DNA from: Candidatus Woesearchaeota archaeon
GTDB lineage: Archaea; Nanobdellota; Nanobdellia; Woesearchaeales; JAIPIC01
DNA length: 36,236 nucleotides
NCBI GenBank assembly: GCA_021734865.1
Contig: JAIPIC010000015.1
Location: 1-36,236, forward strand
Direction of reading: 5' to 3'
Shown: positions 9,546 through 18,559 of the stretch, piece by piece
Layout of the letters: each line of letters starts with the position of its first letter
How positions within the stretch are numbered: the first letter of the stretch is position 1
Notes under the pieces: model-generated
Told to the model about the DNA's origin: nothing
What the model saw: only the letters and a program-made list of their open reading frames with translations
The model's database searches: none
Translations under genes and position numbers: made by a program

Positions 9546-9776
9546 ATGACTGCAAGTTCATATACAAAAATGCTGAAACAACTTATAACAAAACCCGCAA
9601 TAATGAAGCGTTTCCTTAAACATAACAAGCCAAAAGACAGGAAGTTTGGAATAAATGTGCATACCTGTGAACGGTGCGGTAGAAGAGGGGGACACATCAG
9701 CAAATATGGAATCAATCTTTGCAGGCAATGCTTCAGGGAAACAGCAATAGATATCGGATTCAAGAAGTACAATTAG
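9546..9776 (+). CDS. rps14: Ribosomal protein S14 (zinc-ribbon type)
   Basis: [25 protein letters not shown] two-CxxC zinc motif. Confidence 0.93.
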   Translation: MTASSYTKMLKQLITKPAIMKRFLKHNKPKDRKFGINVHTCERCGRRGGHISKYGINLCRQCFRETAIDIGFKKYN

Positions 9777-9785
9777 GTGGAATAT

Positions 9786-10178
9786 ATGACTATGAACGAT
9801 CCTTTGGCAAATGTCCTCTCAGCGATAATGAATCGGGAGAGGATTGCAAGCGACAAGATAGTTGTCGGCCCTTATTCAAAGAGCATTGAAAGAATACTCA
9901 ATATCATGAAAGATTACGGTTATATTGGTGATATAAAAAAAGTTGAAGACGGTAGAGGGGGATTATTTGAAATAAACCTTATCGGTAAACTCAACAAGTG
10001 CAATGTCATCAAACCAAGATTTGCATTTAACAAGAAAACTTACGATAAATTCGAGAAAAGGTTCCTACCAGCAAAGAATTTCGGCATTATTATAGTATCA
10101 ACCGTCGAAGGTTTTACTACTATAGACCAAGCCAGAAAAAAAGGCCTGGGAGGGCGTCTCATTGCATATTGTTATTAG
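9786..10178 (+). CDS. rps8: Ribosomal protein S8
   Basis: MNDPLANVLSAIMN..., C-terminal GLGGRLIAYCY; ATG at 9786 preferred over GTG 9777. Confidence 0.94.
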   Translation: MTMNDPLANVLSAIMNRERIASDKIVVGPYSKSIERILNIMKDYGYIGDIKKVEDGRGGLFEINLIGKLNKCNVIKPRFAFNKKTYDKFEKRFLPAKNFGIIIVSTVEGFTTIDQARKKGLGGRLIAYCY

Positions 10179-10187
10179 GCGATATTA

Positions 10188-10757
10188 ATGGAAGAAGACA
10201 AAAGAAAAGAAAAAGCACCGTATATCGAAGCGGAAATTGAACTTCCTGAGGGAGTTACTCCTACTTTAGATAAAGGAGTACTTACACTCAATGGTCCAAA
10301 AGGGGAAGTTACAAGAGACTTTTTCAACCCACAGTTTACACTTGCTGCTGAAGGTAATAAAATTAATATCAAGACAAACAAAAACAGCAAGAAAAACAAA
10401 ATGATGCTTGGGACAACCAAAGCACACATCAATAATATTATTAGAGGTATAACTAAAGGTCATGATTATGAATTAAAAATATGCAGTGGTCACTTTCCTA
10501 TGAATGTATCAATATCAAACAAGAAGCTTGTTATAAAAAATTTCATAGGTGAAAAATTTCCAAGGCAGATAAACATACTGGATGGCGTTGATGTCAAAAT
10601 TGAGAACGATATTATCAAAGTCAATAGCGTTGATATCGAACTTGCAGGACGTCAAAGTGCCCTTATTGAAGAAGGATGCAAACGGAGCGGATATGACAGA
10701 CGAATCTTCCAGGATGGAATATACATAATCAAAAAAGACGGCAAGAGTTTAAAATGA
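10188..10757 (+). CDS. rpl6: Ribosomal protein L6
   Basis: LDKGVLTLNGPKGEVTRDF..., IRGITKGHDYELKICSGHFPMNVSI. Confidence 0.94.
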   Translation: MEEDKRKEKAPYIEAEIELPEGVTPTLDKGVLTLNGPKGEVTRDFFNPQFTLAAEGNKINIKTNKNSKKNKMMLGTTKAHINNIIRGITKGHDYELKICSGHFPMNVSISNKKLVIKNFIGEKFPRQINILDGVDVKIENDIIKVNSVDIELAGRQSALIEEGCKRSGYDRRIFQDGIYIIKKDGKSLK

Positions 10758-11350
10758 AAAAAACTGTAGAACTGAGGAATGAAATCAAGAAAAAGAAACC
10801 TGATTTTTTACGTCAGGACAGCCATAAAAAGCCAAAGCTAGGGGAAAAATGGAGAAAACCTAAAGGTTCACAGTCCAAAATCAGATTAAGCAAAAGGGGT
10901 TACAGGAGAATGCCTTCTCAAGGTTACAGATCCCCTATTGAAGCAAGAGGTCTTGATAGAGATGGCCTTTTATGTGTTCGGGTTGTATCAAACACTGAAC
11001 TTGAAGCACTTGATACAAAAATTCACAAAGCACTATTACCATCTACTCTTGGTCGTAAAAAGACAATTGAATTGTTAAAAATCATTATCGCAAAAAATAT
11101 ACCCGTCAAGAACTTCAAAGATCCAAAGAAAAAGCTTGAAGCCTTCGAAGCAGAAATAGCCAAGAAACAAGAGAAAAAGAAAGCAGAGAAAGAGACGGCT
11201 AAAAAAGCAGAAGAGAAAAAGAAGATTGAAGAAAAGAAAAAAGCTGACGAAAAAAAGGCAAAAGAAGCTGCAAAAAAAGAATTGACTGAAGAAGAGAAGA
11301 AAGATAAAGAAAAGAAGGAAAAGGACAAGGTCCTTATTAAGAAAGAATGA
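10754..11350 (+). CDS. rpl32e: Ribosomal protein L32e with Lys/Glu-rich C-terminal extension
   Basis: KKPDFLRQDSHKKPKLGEKWRKPKGSQSKIRLSKRGYRRMPSQGYRSP, then about 70 aa of K/E/A repeats. Confidence 0.93.
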   Translation: MKKTVELRNEIKKKKPDFLRQDSHKKPKLGEKWRKPKGSQSKIRLSKRGYRRMPSQGYRSPIEARGLDRDGLLCVRVVSNTELEALDTKIHKALLPSTLGRKKTIELLKIIIAKNIPVKNFKDPKKKLEAFEAEIAKKQEKKKAEKETAKKAEEKKKIEEKKKADEKKAKEAAKKELTEEEKKDKEKKEKDKVLIKKE

Positions 11351-11793
11351 AACTCAAAATCCAAAAGCGGTTAGCAGCGCAGATGCTGAAAAGATCACAG
11401 AAGAAGGTCAAACTAGATCCTACACAGCTGACTGAAATAAAGGAAGCAATCACGAAAAAAGATGTCAAAGACCTTATTGATGATAAAATAATCAAAGGGA
11501 TACCTAAAAGAGGAGTCAGTCGTGCCCGTGCCCGGAAGAATGAAGAACAAAAAGCTAAGGGCAGAAGAAAAGGGATAGGTTCCAGAAAAGGTAAACAAAC
11601 TGCAAGGACACCAAAGAAAGCCGCATGGATGGCCAAAGTTCGTTCACAGAGAAATTTCCTGAAGACTTTAAAGGAAAAAGAGATAGTTGACAATCCTACT
11701 TACAGAAACTTATATACTAAAGTTGGCGGAGGCTTTTTTAGGAGCCAAAGGCACATTAAACTATACATAACTGAGCATAAACTTACAAAATGA
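11347..11793 (+). CDS. rpl19e: Ribosomal protein L19e
   Basis: IQKRLAAQMLKRSQKKVKLDP..., SRARARKNEEQKAKGRRKGIGSRKG. Confidence 0.95.
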   Translation: MKLKIQKRLAAQMLKRSQKKVKLDPTQLTEIKEAITKKDVKDLIDDKIIKGIPKRGVSRARARKNEEQKAKGRRKGIGSRKGKQTARTPKKAAWMAKVRSQRNFLKTLKEKEIVDNPTYRNLYTKVGGGFFRSQRHIKLYITEHKLTK

Positions 11794-12332
11794 AGACCGA
11801 CAAAACTAAGACAATAAGATTCCGGCGAAAGCGGGAAGGGAAGACAGACTACAGAAAGCGTTTGTATTTGCTTAAATCAAAAAAGGTCAGGGCTGTCGTA
11901 AGAAAAAGCCTTAAAAGTATCTATGTTCAGTTTGTGGAATATGAAGATACTGGTGACAAAGTAATTGCCAGTGCATCATCCAAGGATATTGCAGAACTAG
12001 GATGGGTTTATTCAGGATCAAATACACCATGTGCATATCTTGTTGGTCTTCTCGCTGGAACAAGGGCAAAGGAAAAAAACATCAAAGAAGCAATACTTGA
12101 TATTGGCTTTTCAACCCCAACAAAGGGTTCAAAGATTTTTGCAGCCCTAAAAGGTATTGTCGATTCAGGCGTAATTGTCCCACATAACAAAGAAATCTTG
12201 CCTTCTGAAGACAGAGTCACAGGAAAGCATATATCAGAATATATGAAAAATAATGACAAGTTTACAAAATATGACAAGTCAAAAGACCTGTCAGAAGCTG
12301 TTGCAGCAGTCAAGGGAAAGATCAAAAAATGA
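11790..12332 (+). CDS. rpl18: Ribosomal protein L18 (uL18 family)
   Basis: FRRKREGKTDYRKRLYLLKSKKVRAVVRKSLKSIYVQFVEY; position between L19e and S5. Confidence 0.94.
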   Translation: MKTDKTKTIRFRRKREGKTDYRKRLYLLKSKKVRAVVRKSLKSIYVQFVEYEDTGDKVIASASSKDIAELGWVYSGSNTPCAYLVGLLAGTRAKEKNIKEAILDIGFSTPTKGSKIFAALKGIVDSGVIVPHNKEILPSEDRVTGKHISEYMKNNDKFTKYDKSKDLSEAVAAVKGKIKK

Positions 12333-13105
12333 AAGAAGCCAATAAAGAAGAAAAACCTGCACAGAGATCAAATAAGACAGTACCTCGTAGCAGGGCAACT
12401 GATTCAACCACCTGGATACCTAAGACCGAACTTGGGAAAAAAGTAAAGGATGGTTCAATTACTGATATTGATGAAGCTGTCTCTTCTGCATCACCAATTA
12501 TGGAAGCAGAAATTGTAGATATGTTAATGCCCGATATGAAAACAGAATTACTTCTTGTCGGACAATCAAAAGGAAAATTCGGCGGCGGTCAAAGGAGAGT
12601 ATTCAAACAAACACAGAAAAAGACCAGAGAAGGTAATAAGCCAAGTTTCGGAACATTCTGTATAGTAGGCAATGAAAATGGTTTCATCGGATGCGGAGTA
12701 GGAAAAGCAAAAGAAACTGTTCCAGCAAGAGAAAAAGCTATCAGGAAGGCTAAACTAAATATTTTCAAGATTGCAAGAGGATGCGGTTCATGGGAATGCG
12801 GATGCGGTAATCCACATTCAATTCCATATAAAGTACATGGGAAGTGCGGTTCTGTTGAGATATCACTTCTACCAGCACCAAAAGGAACTGGTCTATGTAT
12901 CGAATCTGAATGTGCAAAGATATTACAACTTTGTGGTATTAAAGACATATGGTCAAAGACAAAAGGACATACTAAGACTAAATTTAATCTCATATATGCA
13001 TGCATTGAGGCTCTTAAGCAGCTGAATCAGGTAAAATCGAATGAAATGCATACCAAAGATTTAGGTATAATTAAAGGTAAATTAGTTGAGGAAAAAAATG
13101 AGTGA
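12329..13105 (+). CDS. rps5: Ribosomal protein S5
   Basis: GQRRVFKQTQKKTREGNKPSFGTFCIVGNENGFIGCGVGKAKETVPAREKAIRKAKLNI. Confidence 0.95.
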   Translation: MKEANKEEKPAQRSNKTVPRSRATDSTTWIPKTELGKKVKDGSITDIDEAVSSASPIMEAEIVDMLMPDMKTELLLVGQSKGKFGGGQRRVFKQTQKKTREGNKPSFGTFCIVGNENGFIGCGVGKAKETVPAREKAIRKAKLNIFKIARGCGSWECGCGNPHSIPYKVHGKCGSVEISLLPAPKGTGLCIESECAKILQLCGIKDIWSKTKGHTKTKFNLIYACIEALKQLNQVKSNEMHTKDLGIIKGKLVEEKNE

Positions 13106-13649
13106 AGCTGAAGAGGCGCCAAAACAGGCACCAAAGGAAGAATCATCTCTTAAGAATTCTACAGAAAGTAAGCTTAAAGAGAAATCAGATTCAATTGAAA
13201 AAAAAGCAGCTGAGAAACTGGCTAAAATTGCTGTTATTGTCGTTAGAGGCATCACAATCAACTTAAAAACCGATATTAAAGACACATTAAATATCATGAA
13301 TCTATTCAATAAGTACAATTGCATCGTTGTTGAAAACAAGCCAGATGTAATGGGTATGATTAAAAAGGCTAAAGATTTTATAACCTGGGGAGAGATTTCA
13401 GCAGAAACTGAAAAGACCCTCTTTGAAAAGCGTGGTGAAGAATTTAATGGCCGAGAACAGGATTCAAAAGGCAAGATCGTATATAATAAGTTCATTGAAT
13501 ACAACAAGAAGAAATACAAAAGGACTTTCCGACTCAATCCGCCTAAAGGAGGATGGGAAAGGAAAGGAACAAAAAAACCCCTTACTAAAGGTGGATCCCT
13601 TGGTTACAGGGGAGATAAAATCAATGATCTTTTACAGAGAATGATGTAA
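13098..13649 (+). CDS. rpl30: Ribosomal protein L30 with charged N-terminal extension
   Basis: IAVIVVRGITINLKTDIKDTLNIMNLFNKYNCIVV...; about 40-aa K/E-rich N-terminal extension; ATG 13098. Confidence 0.92.
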   Translation: MSEAEEAPKQAPKEESSLKNSTESKLKEKSDSIEKKAAEKLAKIAVIVVRGITINLKTDIKDTLNIMNLFNKYNCIVVENKPDVMGMIKKAKDFITWGEISAETEKTLFEKRGEEFNGREQDSKGKIVYNKFIEYNKKKYKRTFRLNPPKGGWERKGTKKPLTKGGSLGYRGDKINDLLQRMM

Positions 13650-13650
13650 A

Positions 13651-14169
13651 ATGCAGACCAAAAGAAGCAAAAATTCCAGACAGCGAGGATCCAAGACACA
13701 CAGTTGGGGCGCTATGAAGAAGCATAGAGGAGCCGGAAACAGGGGGGGTCGTGGAAACGCAGGAACTGGTAAACGTGGGGATGCTAACAAACCAAGTATA
13801 TGGAAAGATAAGAAGTATTTTGGAAAGCACGGCATGAAATCAAGATTTAAGGTTGTAAAAGCCATAAATATACAAAAACTGAATCAAATGGCTGATGAGT
13901 TATGCACTAAAAAAGGCGATGTTTACACTGTAGATTTATCTAAAGTAAAAATTGGCAAACTCCTCTCAGTCGGAACTCCTGCTTATAAATATGATATTAC
14001 TGTCAATACTGCTTCTCAAAAAGCAATTGACAAGATTGTTCAAAAAGGCGGTAAGGTAACACTGAATGAACCAGATGATGATTTCGAAGATTCAGAAGAA
14101 GATAATAACGATGAAGTTGTGTCAGAAGATAATGAAACAGCAGATGACAAAGCCGATTCCGCCAATTAA
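13651..14169 (+). CDS. rpl15: Ribosomal protein L15 with acidic C-terminal tail
   Basis: SRQRGSKTHSWGAMKKHRGAGNRGGRGNAGTGKRGD; C-term DEPDDDFEDSEEDNNDEV-type acidic stretch. Confidence 0.94.
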   Translation: MQTKRSKNSRQRGSKTHSWGAMKKHRGAGNRGGRGNAGTGKRGDANKPSIWKDKKYFGKHGMKSRFKVVKAINIQKLNQMADELCTKKGDVYTVDLSKVKIGKLLSVGTPAYKYDITVNTASQKAIDKIVQKGGKVTLNEPDDDFEDSEEDNNDEVVSEDNETADDKADSAN

Positions 14170-14175
14170 CAAAAC

Positions 14176-14185
14176 TTTATATATT
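14176..14185 (+). promoter_or_regulatory. Probable TATA box for secY
   Basis: CTTTATATATTAG about 25-30 nt upstream of the secY ATG. Confidence 0.5.
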
Positions 14186-14208
14186 AGCAAGCAAGAACTC
14201 GTCTTAAA

Positions 14209-15666
14209 ATGCTAAAATCAATAATGATGAATTTACCAGAGGTAAGTTCACCAACACAGAAGAGACTTTCTTTTAAAGAAAAGCTGAAATGGACCCTGAT
14301 TATACTGGTTTTATTCTTTATACTTGGACACGTCCCCCTATTTGGATTGGGAGACAACCAGCTCCAGAGGTTTGAGTTTCTTTCAATGATCCTCGGTGCT
14401 TCGTTTGGGAGCATCATATCACTTGGTATCGGTCCTATCGTTACCGCATCCATAGTTCTGCAACTACTAAATGGTTCGGGAATTGTCAAGTTTGATTTGA
14501 CTTCTCAAGACGGAAAAAAGAATTTTCAGGCTACTCAAAAGATGTTAGTCTTTGGATTCATAATCTTTGAGGCAATAGTCTATGTCTTTATGGGAGGACT
14601 ATCTCCTGGTTCATACTATGACCCAGCTACAAATACTTTGTTAGCCAGTCAGACCAGCGAGTCAGTCGTGGCTCTTAGCCAATCTACAATCTTTTCGCTT
14701 GAGATTTTACTAATTATCCAGCTTATTATTGGTGGTATAATGATCTTGTTTATGGACGAGGTTATATCAAAATGGGGTTTTGGATCAGGTATATCACTCT
14801 TCATAGCAGCAGGAGTAAGTCAGACATTATTTATTCAAGCTTTCAGCCCAGTTGCTTCATACGCTAATCCTGATATTGCTACCGGTGCTTTCCCTAAATT
14901 GGTTCAAAGTCTAGCTGGAGGGCTGGTCCAAGATGCATCCAAAGCATTTTTTGCGATTGCTTTTACATTTATAGTGTTTGCACTAGCTGTATACGCACAG
15001 GCGATGAAAGTAGAGATCCCCCTTTCGTTTGGGAGAGTAAGAGGGTATGGTATCAGATGGCCATTAAGCTTTATCTACACAAGTAACATACCAGTCATCC
15101 TTGTCGCAGCGTTATTGGCAAACTTCCAACTTGCCGCAAGGCTGCTTGAAAATTGGCTTGGTCATGCAACATTTCTTGGCGGGTTCAATGCTTCAGGTGG
15201 TCCTGTATCCGGATTCATTTACTGGGTGAGTTCACCAAACATTGTGGAGCAAATTATTCAAAAACAGACAATTTTAATAGGGTGGGAGCCATTACTACAA
15301 GCTATATGTTATGTGACTTTCATGATGGTTGGATGTGTTATATTCAGTATCTTCTGGGTCCAGACAGCAGGAATGGATTCAAGTTCCCAAGCAAAGAACA
15401 TAATGGGTTCCGGACTTCAAATTCCAGGATTTAGGAAAGATAAAAGAGTCCTTGAAAGGTTATTGGACAGGTATATTTGGCCATTAGCCATCATGGGAGC
15501 TGTTACAGTAGGTTTCCTTGCTGCAGTTGCTGACCTGACCGGCACACTGGCATCAGGTACAGGTATTTTGCTGACAGTTATGATCGTTTACAAATTATAT
15601 GAAGAGGTGGCCCAACAGCATATGATGGATATGAATCCTATGATGCGCAAGTTCATGGGCAAATAA
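14209..15666 (+). CDS. secY: Preprotein translocase subunit SecY
   Basis: Position downstream of L15; about 10 TM segments; FLSMILGASFGSIISLGIGPIVTASIVLQLL; EIPLSFGRVRGYGIRWPL. Confidence 0.96.
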   Translation: MLKSIMMNLPEVSSPTQKRLSFKEKLKWTLIILVLFFILGHVPLFGLGDNQLQRFEFLSMILGASFGSIISLGIGPIVTASIVLQLLNGSGIVKFDLTSQDGKKNFQATQKMLVFGFIIFEAIVYVFMGGLSPGSYYDPATNTLLASQTSESVVALSQSTIFSLEILLIIQLIIGGIMILFMDEVISKWGFGSGISLFIAAGVSQTLFIQAFSPVASYANPDIATGAFPKLVQSLAGGLVQDASKAFFAIAFTFIVFALAVYAQAMKVEIPLSFGRVRGYGIRWPLSFIYTSNIPVILVAALLANFQLAARLLENWLGHATFLGGFNASGGPVSGFIYWVSSPNIVEQIIQKQTILIGWEPLLQAICYVTFMMVGCVIFSIFWVQTAGMDSSSQAKNIMGSGLQIPGFRKDKRVLERLLDRYIWPLAIMGAVTVGFLAAVADLTGTLASGTGILLTVMIVYKLYEEVAQQHMMDMNPMMRKFMGK

Positions 15667-15667
15667 A

Positions 15668-16423
15668 ATGTTTACGGCAGCCCTAGACGCCATTTTCGCT
15701 CCTGTTCTACTACTTGATCCAATTTGGGCAATTATCATTGCCTCTCTTCTAATTTCAATTATGTCAACAATGGCATATAAGCTCATGACCAATCAAGAGC
15801 TTATGAAAAAGCTCAAAGGAGACATAAAAAAGCATCAGGATGAGATGAAGGGTTATAAGGATAATCCTGAAAAGATGATGTCCATACAAAAGAAGGCCAT
15901 GGATGTTAATATGAAGTATATGGCCCAGTCCATGAGACCGACCCTAATCACTTTTCCAATAATAATACTACTCCTGCCTTGGTTAAGTTCTCATTACAGT
16001 TATAACCCAATCGCTCCAATGGAACCATTTGAGATAAGGGTAATGTTTAATAGTGCTGTTCAAGGTGATATTTACGCATCATCTGTACCGGCTGAGTTAA
16101 CTTTTGATAAGACTGTCAAGCAGATTTCTGGTAATAATGCTAGCTTTATTGCTAGTGGGCCCGCCGGTAGGTATGAATTGGATTTTGAATACTCTGGTTC
16201 AAAATACACAATTCCAACATTGATATCAGATGACCTAGAAAGCCTTGAACCGGTTAAGACTTTTAAGAACTCTGTTGTAAGCAAGATTGAGATTAACCAG
16301 ACTAAACTTCAGCCTATGGGAGATTTATCTTTATTTGGTTGGAAACCAAAATGGCTTGGAACATATATCATCTTCTCTTTGATATTCAGTATGTCCCTAA
16401 GGAAAATACTAAATATATACTAA
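15668..16423 (+). CDS. DUF106 / EMC3-TMCO1-like (YidC superfamily) membrane protein
   Basis: N-terminal TM, cytosolic coiled coil, KYMAQSMRPTLITFPIIILLLPWL TM, soluble insert, C-terminal TM; archaeal secY-adjacent location. Confidence 0.85.
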   Translation: MFTAALDAIFAPVLLLDPIWAIIIASLLISIMSTMAYKLMTNQELMKKLKGDIKKHQDEMKGYKDNPEKMMSIQKKAMDVNMKYMAQSMRPTLITFPIIILLLPWLSSHYSYNPIAPMEPFEIRVMFNSAVQGDIYASSVPAELTFDKTVKQISGNNASFIASGPAGRYELDFEYSGSKYTIPTLISDDLESLEPVKTFKNSVVSKIEINQTKLQPMGDLSLFGWKPKWLGTYIIFSLIFSMSLRKILNIY

Positions 16424-16425
16424 TA

Positions 16426-17016
16426 TCATATCGATTCTAGTATCTTTTTTTCAATGAATTTTATAGTCGGTTTTCGCCAAAATGTCATAGGATGTAACAG
16501 TGCATATACTATGTTATTGTCATTTTCCGGATTCTTTGAAAGATCATTAAATGCACTATTGCCTGGAAATACCATCAGATCAAAAGGGTTCCACACTGAA
16601 TAATATCTACATCTGCTCCCTGGTAATCTTTTACGTAGCTTGTTTAATATATTGCTATTAGGACGCAGATCGTAAATACCTGGGAATTGTGCTGGTAATG
16701 GTAACAAATAAGCAAGCCACGAACCATGCCAAGGAGAACAAATAGTAAAACATTTACTGCAATTCAAACCAAGTATCTCGATAGCTAGGCTTGCGATTAT
16801 TCCTCCCTGGCTGAGTCCGATTACACATATCTTTTTTTCTTCTGATGTCAAATCAACAAATTTCTTGAATTTTTTTGCCAGCTCAATAAGGGGTACAGTG
16901 CCCCATTTTTCGCTATAATTAAATCCCTTTACCTTGTATCCCCTTTCTTCTAGATGCCTCAAAATAGGTTCATATTCGGCGTTTGAACCATTCCAACCAT
17001 GCAGTGCGTATATCAT
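16426..17016 (-). CDS. Alpha/beta hydrolase (lipase/esterase-like)
   Basis: YALHGWNGSNAEYEP oxyanion region and GLSQGG nucleophile elbow. Confidence 0.75.
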   Translation of the reverse strand: MIYALHGWNGSNAEYEPILRHLEERGYKVKGFNYSEKWGTVPLIELAKKFKKFVDLTSEEKKICVIGLSQGGIIASLAIEILGLNCSKCFTICSPWHGSWLAYLLPLPAQFPGIYDLRPNSNILNKLRKRLPGSRCRYYSVWNPFDLMVFPGNSAFNDLSKNPENDNNIVYALLHPMTFWRKPTIKFIEKKILESI

Positions 17017-17099
17017 AATGATATTAGTCAGTTATCCTATATATTTTTATATGGCCAACCCTAATACATTACTAAAGCACTGGACATTTGCACATAACT

Positions 17100-17108
17100 T
17101 TTATAAAG
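17100..17108 (+). promoter_or_regulatory. Probable TATA box for 17228 CDS
   Basis: AACTTTTATAAAGAG; predicts a ~100-nt leader before the ATG at 17228. Confidence 0.45.
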
Positions 17109-17130
17109 AGACTAATCATAACATATCTTA

Positions 17131-17192
17131 CTCCGCTGGAGGTATCCCGGACTGAGAGCATATATAGCTCCTTTCCACCCAGGGATATCTTA
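17131..17192 (+). promoter_or_regulatory. Structured 5' leader hairpin upstream of the radA-linked gene
   Basis: AGGTATCCC (17140-17148) pairs with GGGATATCT (17182-17190), one G-U; inner GAGC...GCTC (17156-17170). Confidence 0.4.
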
Positions 17193-17227
17193 CAGTTGAA
17201 ATAAAATGCGAAAGCAAGGAGGCAAAA

Positions 17228-17563
17228 ATGCAAACCGAAAATAAATCAGGCAGCGGTAATCTGCCGGAAAAAAAATTTAGAGCAGGAGCTATTTCTGCAA
17301 CTGTCTGGAAAAACGAGACAAAAAGCAAGACTGGAGAGGATGTTGCTTATTATACAATATCCATTGAACGTTCTTATAAAGATAAAAACGACCAGTGGCA
17401 GACCACTCAGTCTTTTAGGGTAAATGATTTGCCAAGATTGGCTCTTGTGGTCAATAAAGCATATGAATACCTTAATCTCGTCGATGTAAATGTCGATGCA
17501 CCAGTTGGTTCTAAACCAACTGTGTCTCAGAGTTCAATTCCGGATGAAGAGATAGTAATGTAA
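17228..17563 (+). CDS. Small conserved protein, possible nucleic-acid-binding protein
   Basis: 111 aa; RAGAISATVWKNETKSKTGEDVAYYTISIERSYKDKNDQWQTTQSFRVNDLPRLALVVNKAYEYL beta-rich core; next to radA. Function inferred only. Confidence 0.75.
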   Translation: MQTENKSGSGNLPEKKFRAGAISATVWKNETKSKTGEDVAYYTISIERSYKDKNDQWQTTQSFRVNDLPRLALVVNKAYEYLNLVDVNVDAPVGSKPTVSQSSIPDEEIVM

Positions 17564-17583
17564 TTTTTCTTTTTTATTTTTTT
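17564..17583 (+). terminator. T-rich archaeal terminator
   Basis: TTTTTCTTTTTTATTTTTTT directly after the stop codon. Confidence 0.55.
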
Positions 17584-17609
17584 ACTTTCAATAATAATAG
17601 GTGATAATC

Positions 17610-18554
17610 ATGGATAAGAAATTAACGGATTTACCAGGAGTAGGCGCAGCTACAGTCGAAAAACTTCAGAGTCTTGGATATGAGGATGTCATGAGCGTTG
17701 CAGTTGCAACTCCAGGAGAACTTGTCGAAGCTACAGGAGTCACAGAAAATGCAGCAAGGAAGATGATCCACGCGGCCAGAGATCTGATGGACATGGGTTT
17801 TGAGACAGGTGAAGAATTGCTCAAAAAACGACAGAATATCCAAAAAATCTCAGTAGGAAATGATCCTTTTGATAAATTAATGGGGGGAGGATTTGAAACT
17901 GGCGCAATTACTGAAGCATATGGTAATTATGGATCTGGTAAAACTCAGATTGGGCATATTCTCAGTGTCAATGTCCAAAAAAGCATTGAAGACGGCGGAG
18001 CTGATGGGATTGCAGTCTATATCGATACGGAAAATACTTTCAGACCTGAAAGAATTCAGGAGCTTGCAAAAGGAGCTGGTGTTGATCCAGATATTGCTTT
18101 GAAGAACATCCGTGTAGCACGGGCATTTAATAGTGATCATCAGATGTTGCTTGCTGAAAAAGTTGAGGACCTTATAAAAAAACAAGGATTAAATGTTAAA
18201 CTAGTTGTTGTTGATTCACTTACAGCACATTTCAGGGCTGAGTTCATAGGTCGTGGAACCCTAGCTGAAAGACAACAGAAGTTAAACAAGCATATGCATA
18301 CCCTTGCAAAGATTGCTAATAATAATAACATCTGTGTATTTGTAACGAATCAAGTCATGGCAAGACCAGATGTATTCTTTGGTGATCCGACTGAAGCAAT
18401 TGGTGGAAACATCGTTGGCCACAACAGTACTTTCAGGATATACTTAAGAAAAGGAAAGAAAGGAAGCCGTGTTGCTAAGTTGGTTGATAGTCCAAACCTA
18501 CCTGAAGGCGAAGCAAACTTCTTTGTAGATACTCCCGGACTTCGGGATGTCTAG
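17610..18554 (+). CDS. radA: DNA repair and recombination protein RadA
   Basis: HhH N-domain ([17 protein letters not shown]), Walker [28 protein letters not shown] 17610. Confidence 0.96.
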   Translation: MDKKLTDLPGVGAATVEKLQSLGYEDVMSVAVATPGELVEATGVTENAARKMIHAARDLMDMGFETGEELLKKRQNIQKISVGNDPFDKLMGGGFETGAITEAYGNYGSGKTQIGHILSVNVQKSIEDGGADGIAVYIDTENTFRPERIQELAKGAGVDPDIALKNIRVARAFNSDHQMLLAEKVEDLIKKQGLNVKLVVVDSLTAHFRAEFIGRGTLAERQQKLNKHMHTLAKIANNNNICVFVTNQVMARPDVFFGDPTEAIGGNIVGHNSTFRIYLRKGKKGSRVAKLVDSPNLPEGEANFFVDTPGLRDV

Positions 18555-18559
18555 AACAG

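Noticed and set aside
3042-13865. Many antisense or alternate-frame ORFs (e.g. 3042-3365 minus, 5154-5513 minus, 7617-7949 minus, 11023-11364 minus, 13082-13537 minus)
   Set aside because: They are shadows of high-confidence ribosomal protein genes and show no independent family signature or start context.
17137-17195. tRNA-like gene in the radA-linked leader
   Set aside because: Contains a stem but no T-loop GGTTCRA motif, no 7-bp acceptor stem or anticodon arm; treated as a leader hairpin instead.
17128-17328. Minus-strand 66-aa ORF overlapping the 17228 gene start
   Set aside because: Antisense to the leader and start of a better supported gene; no recognisable domain.
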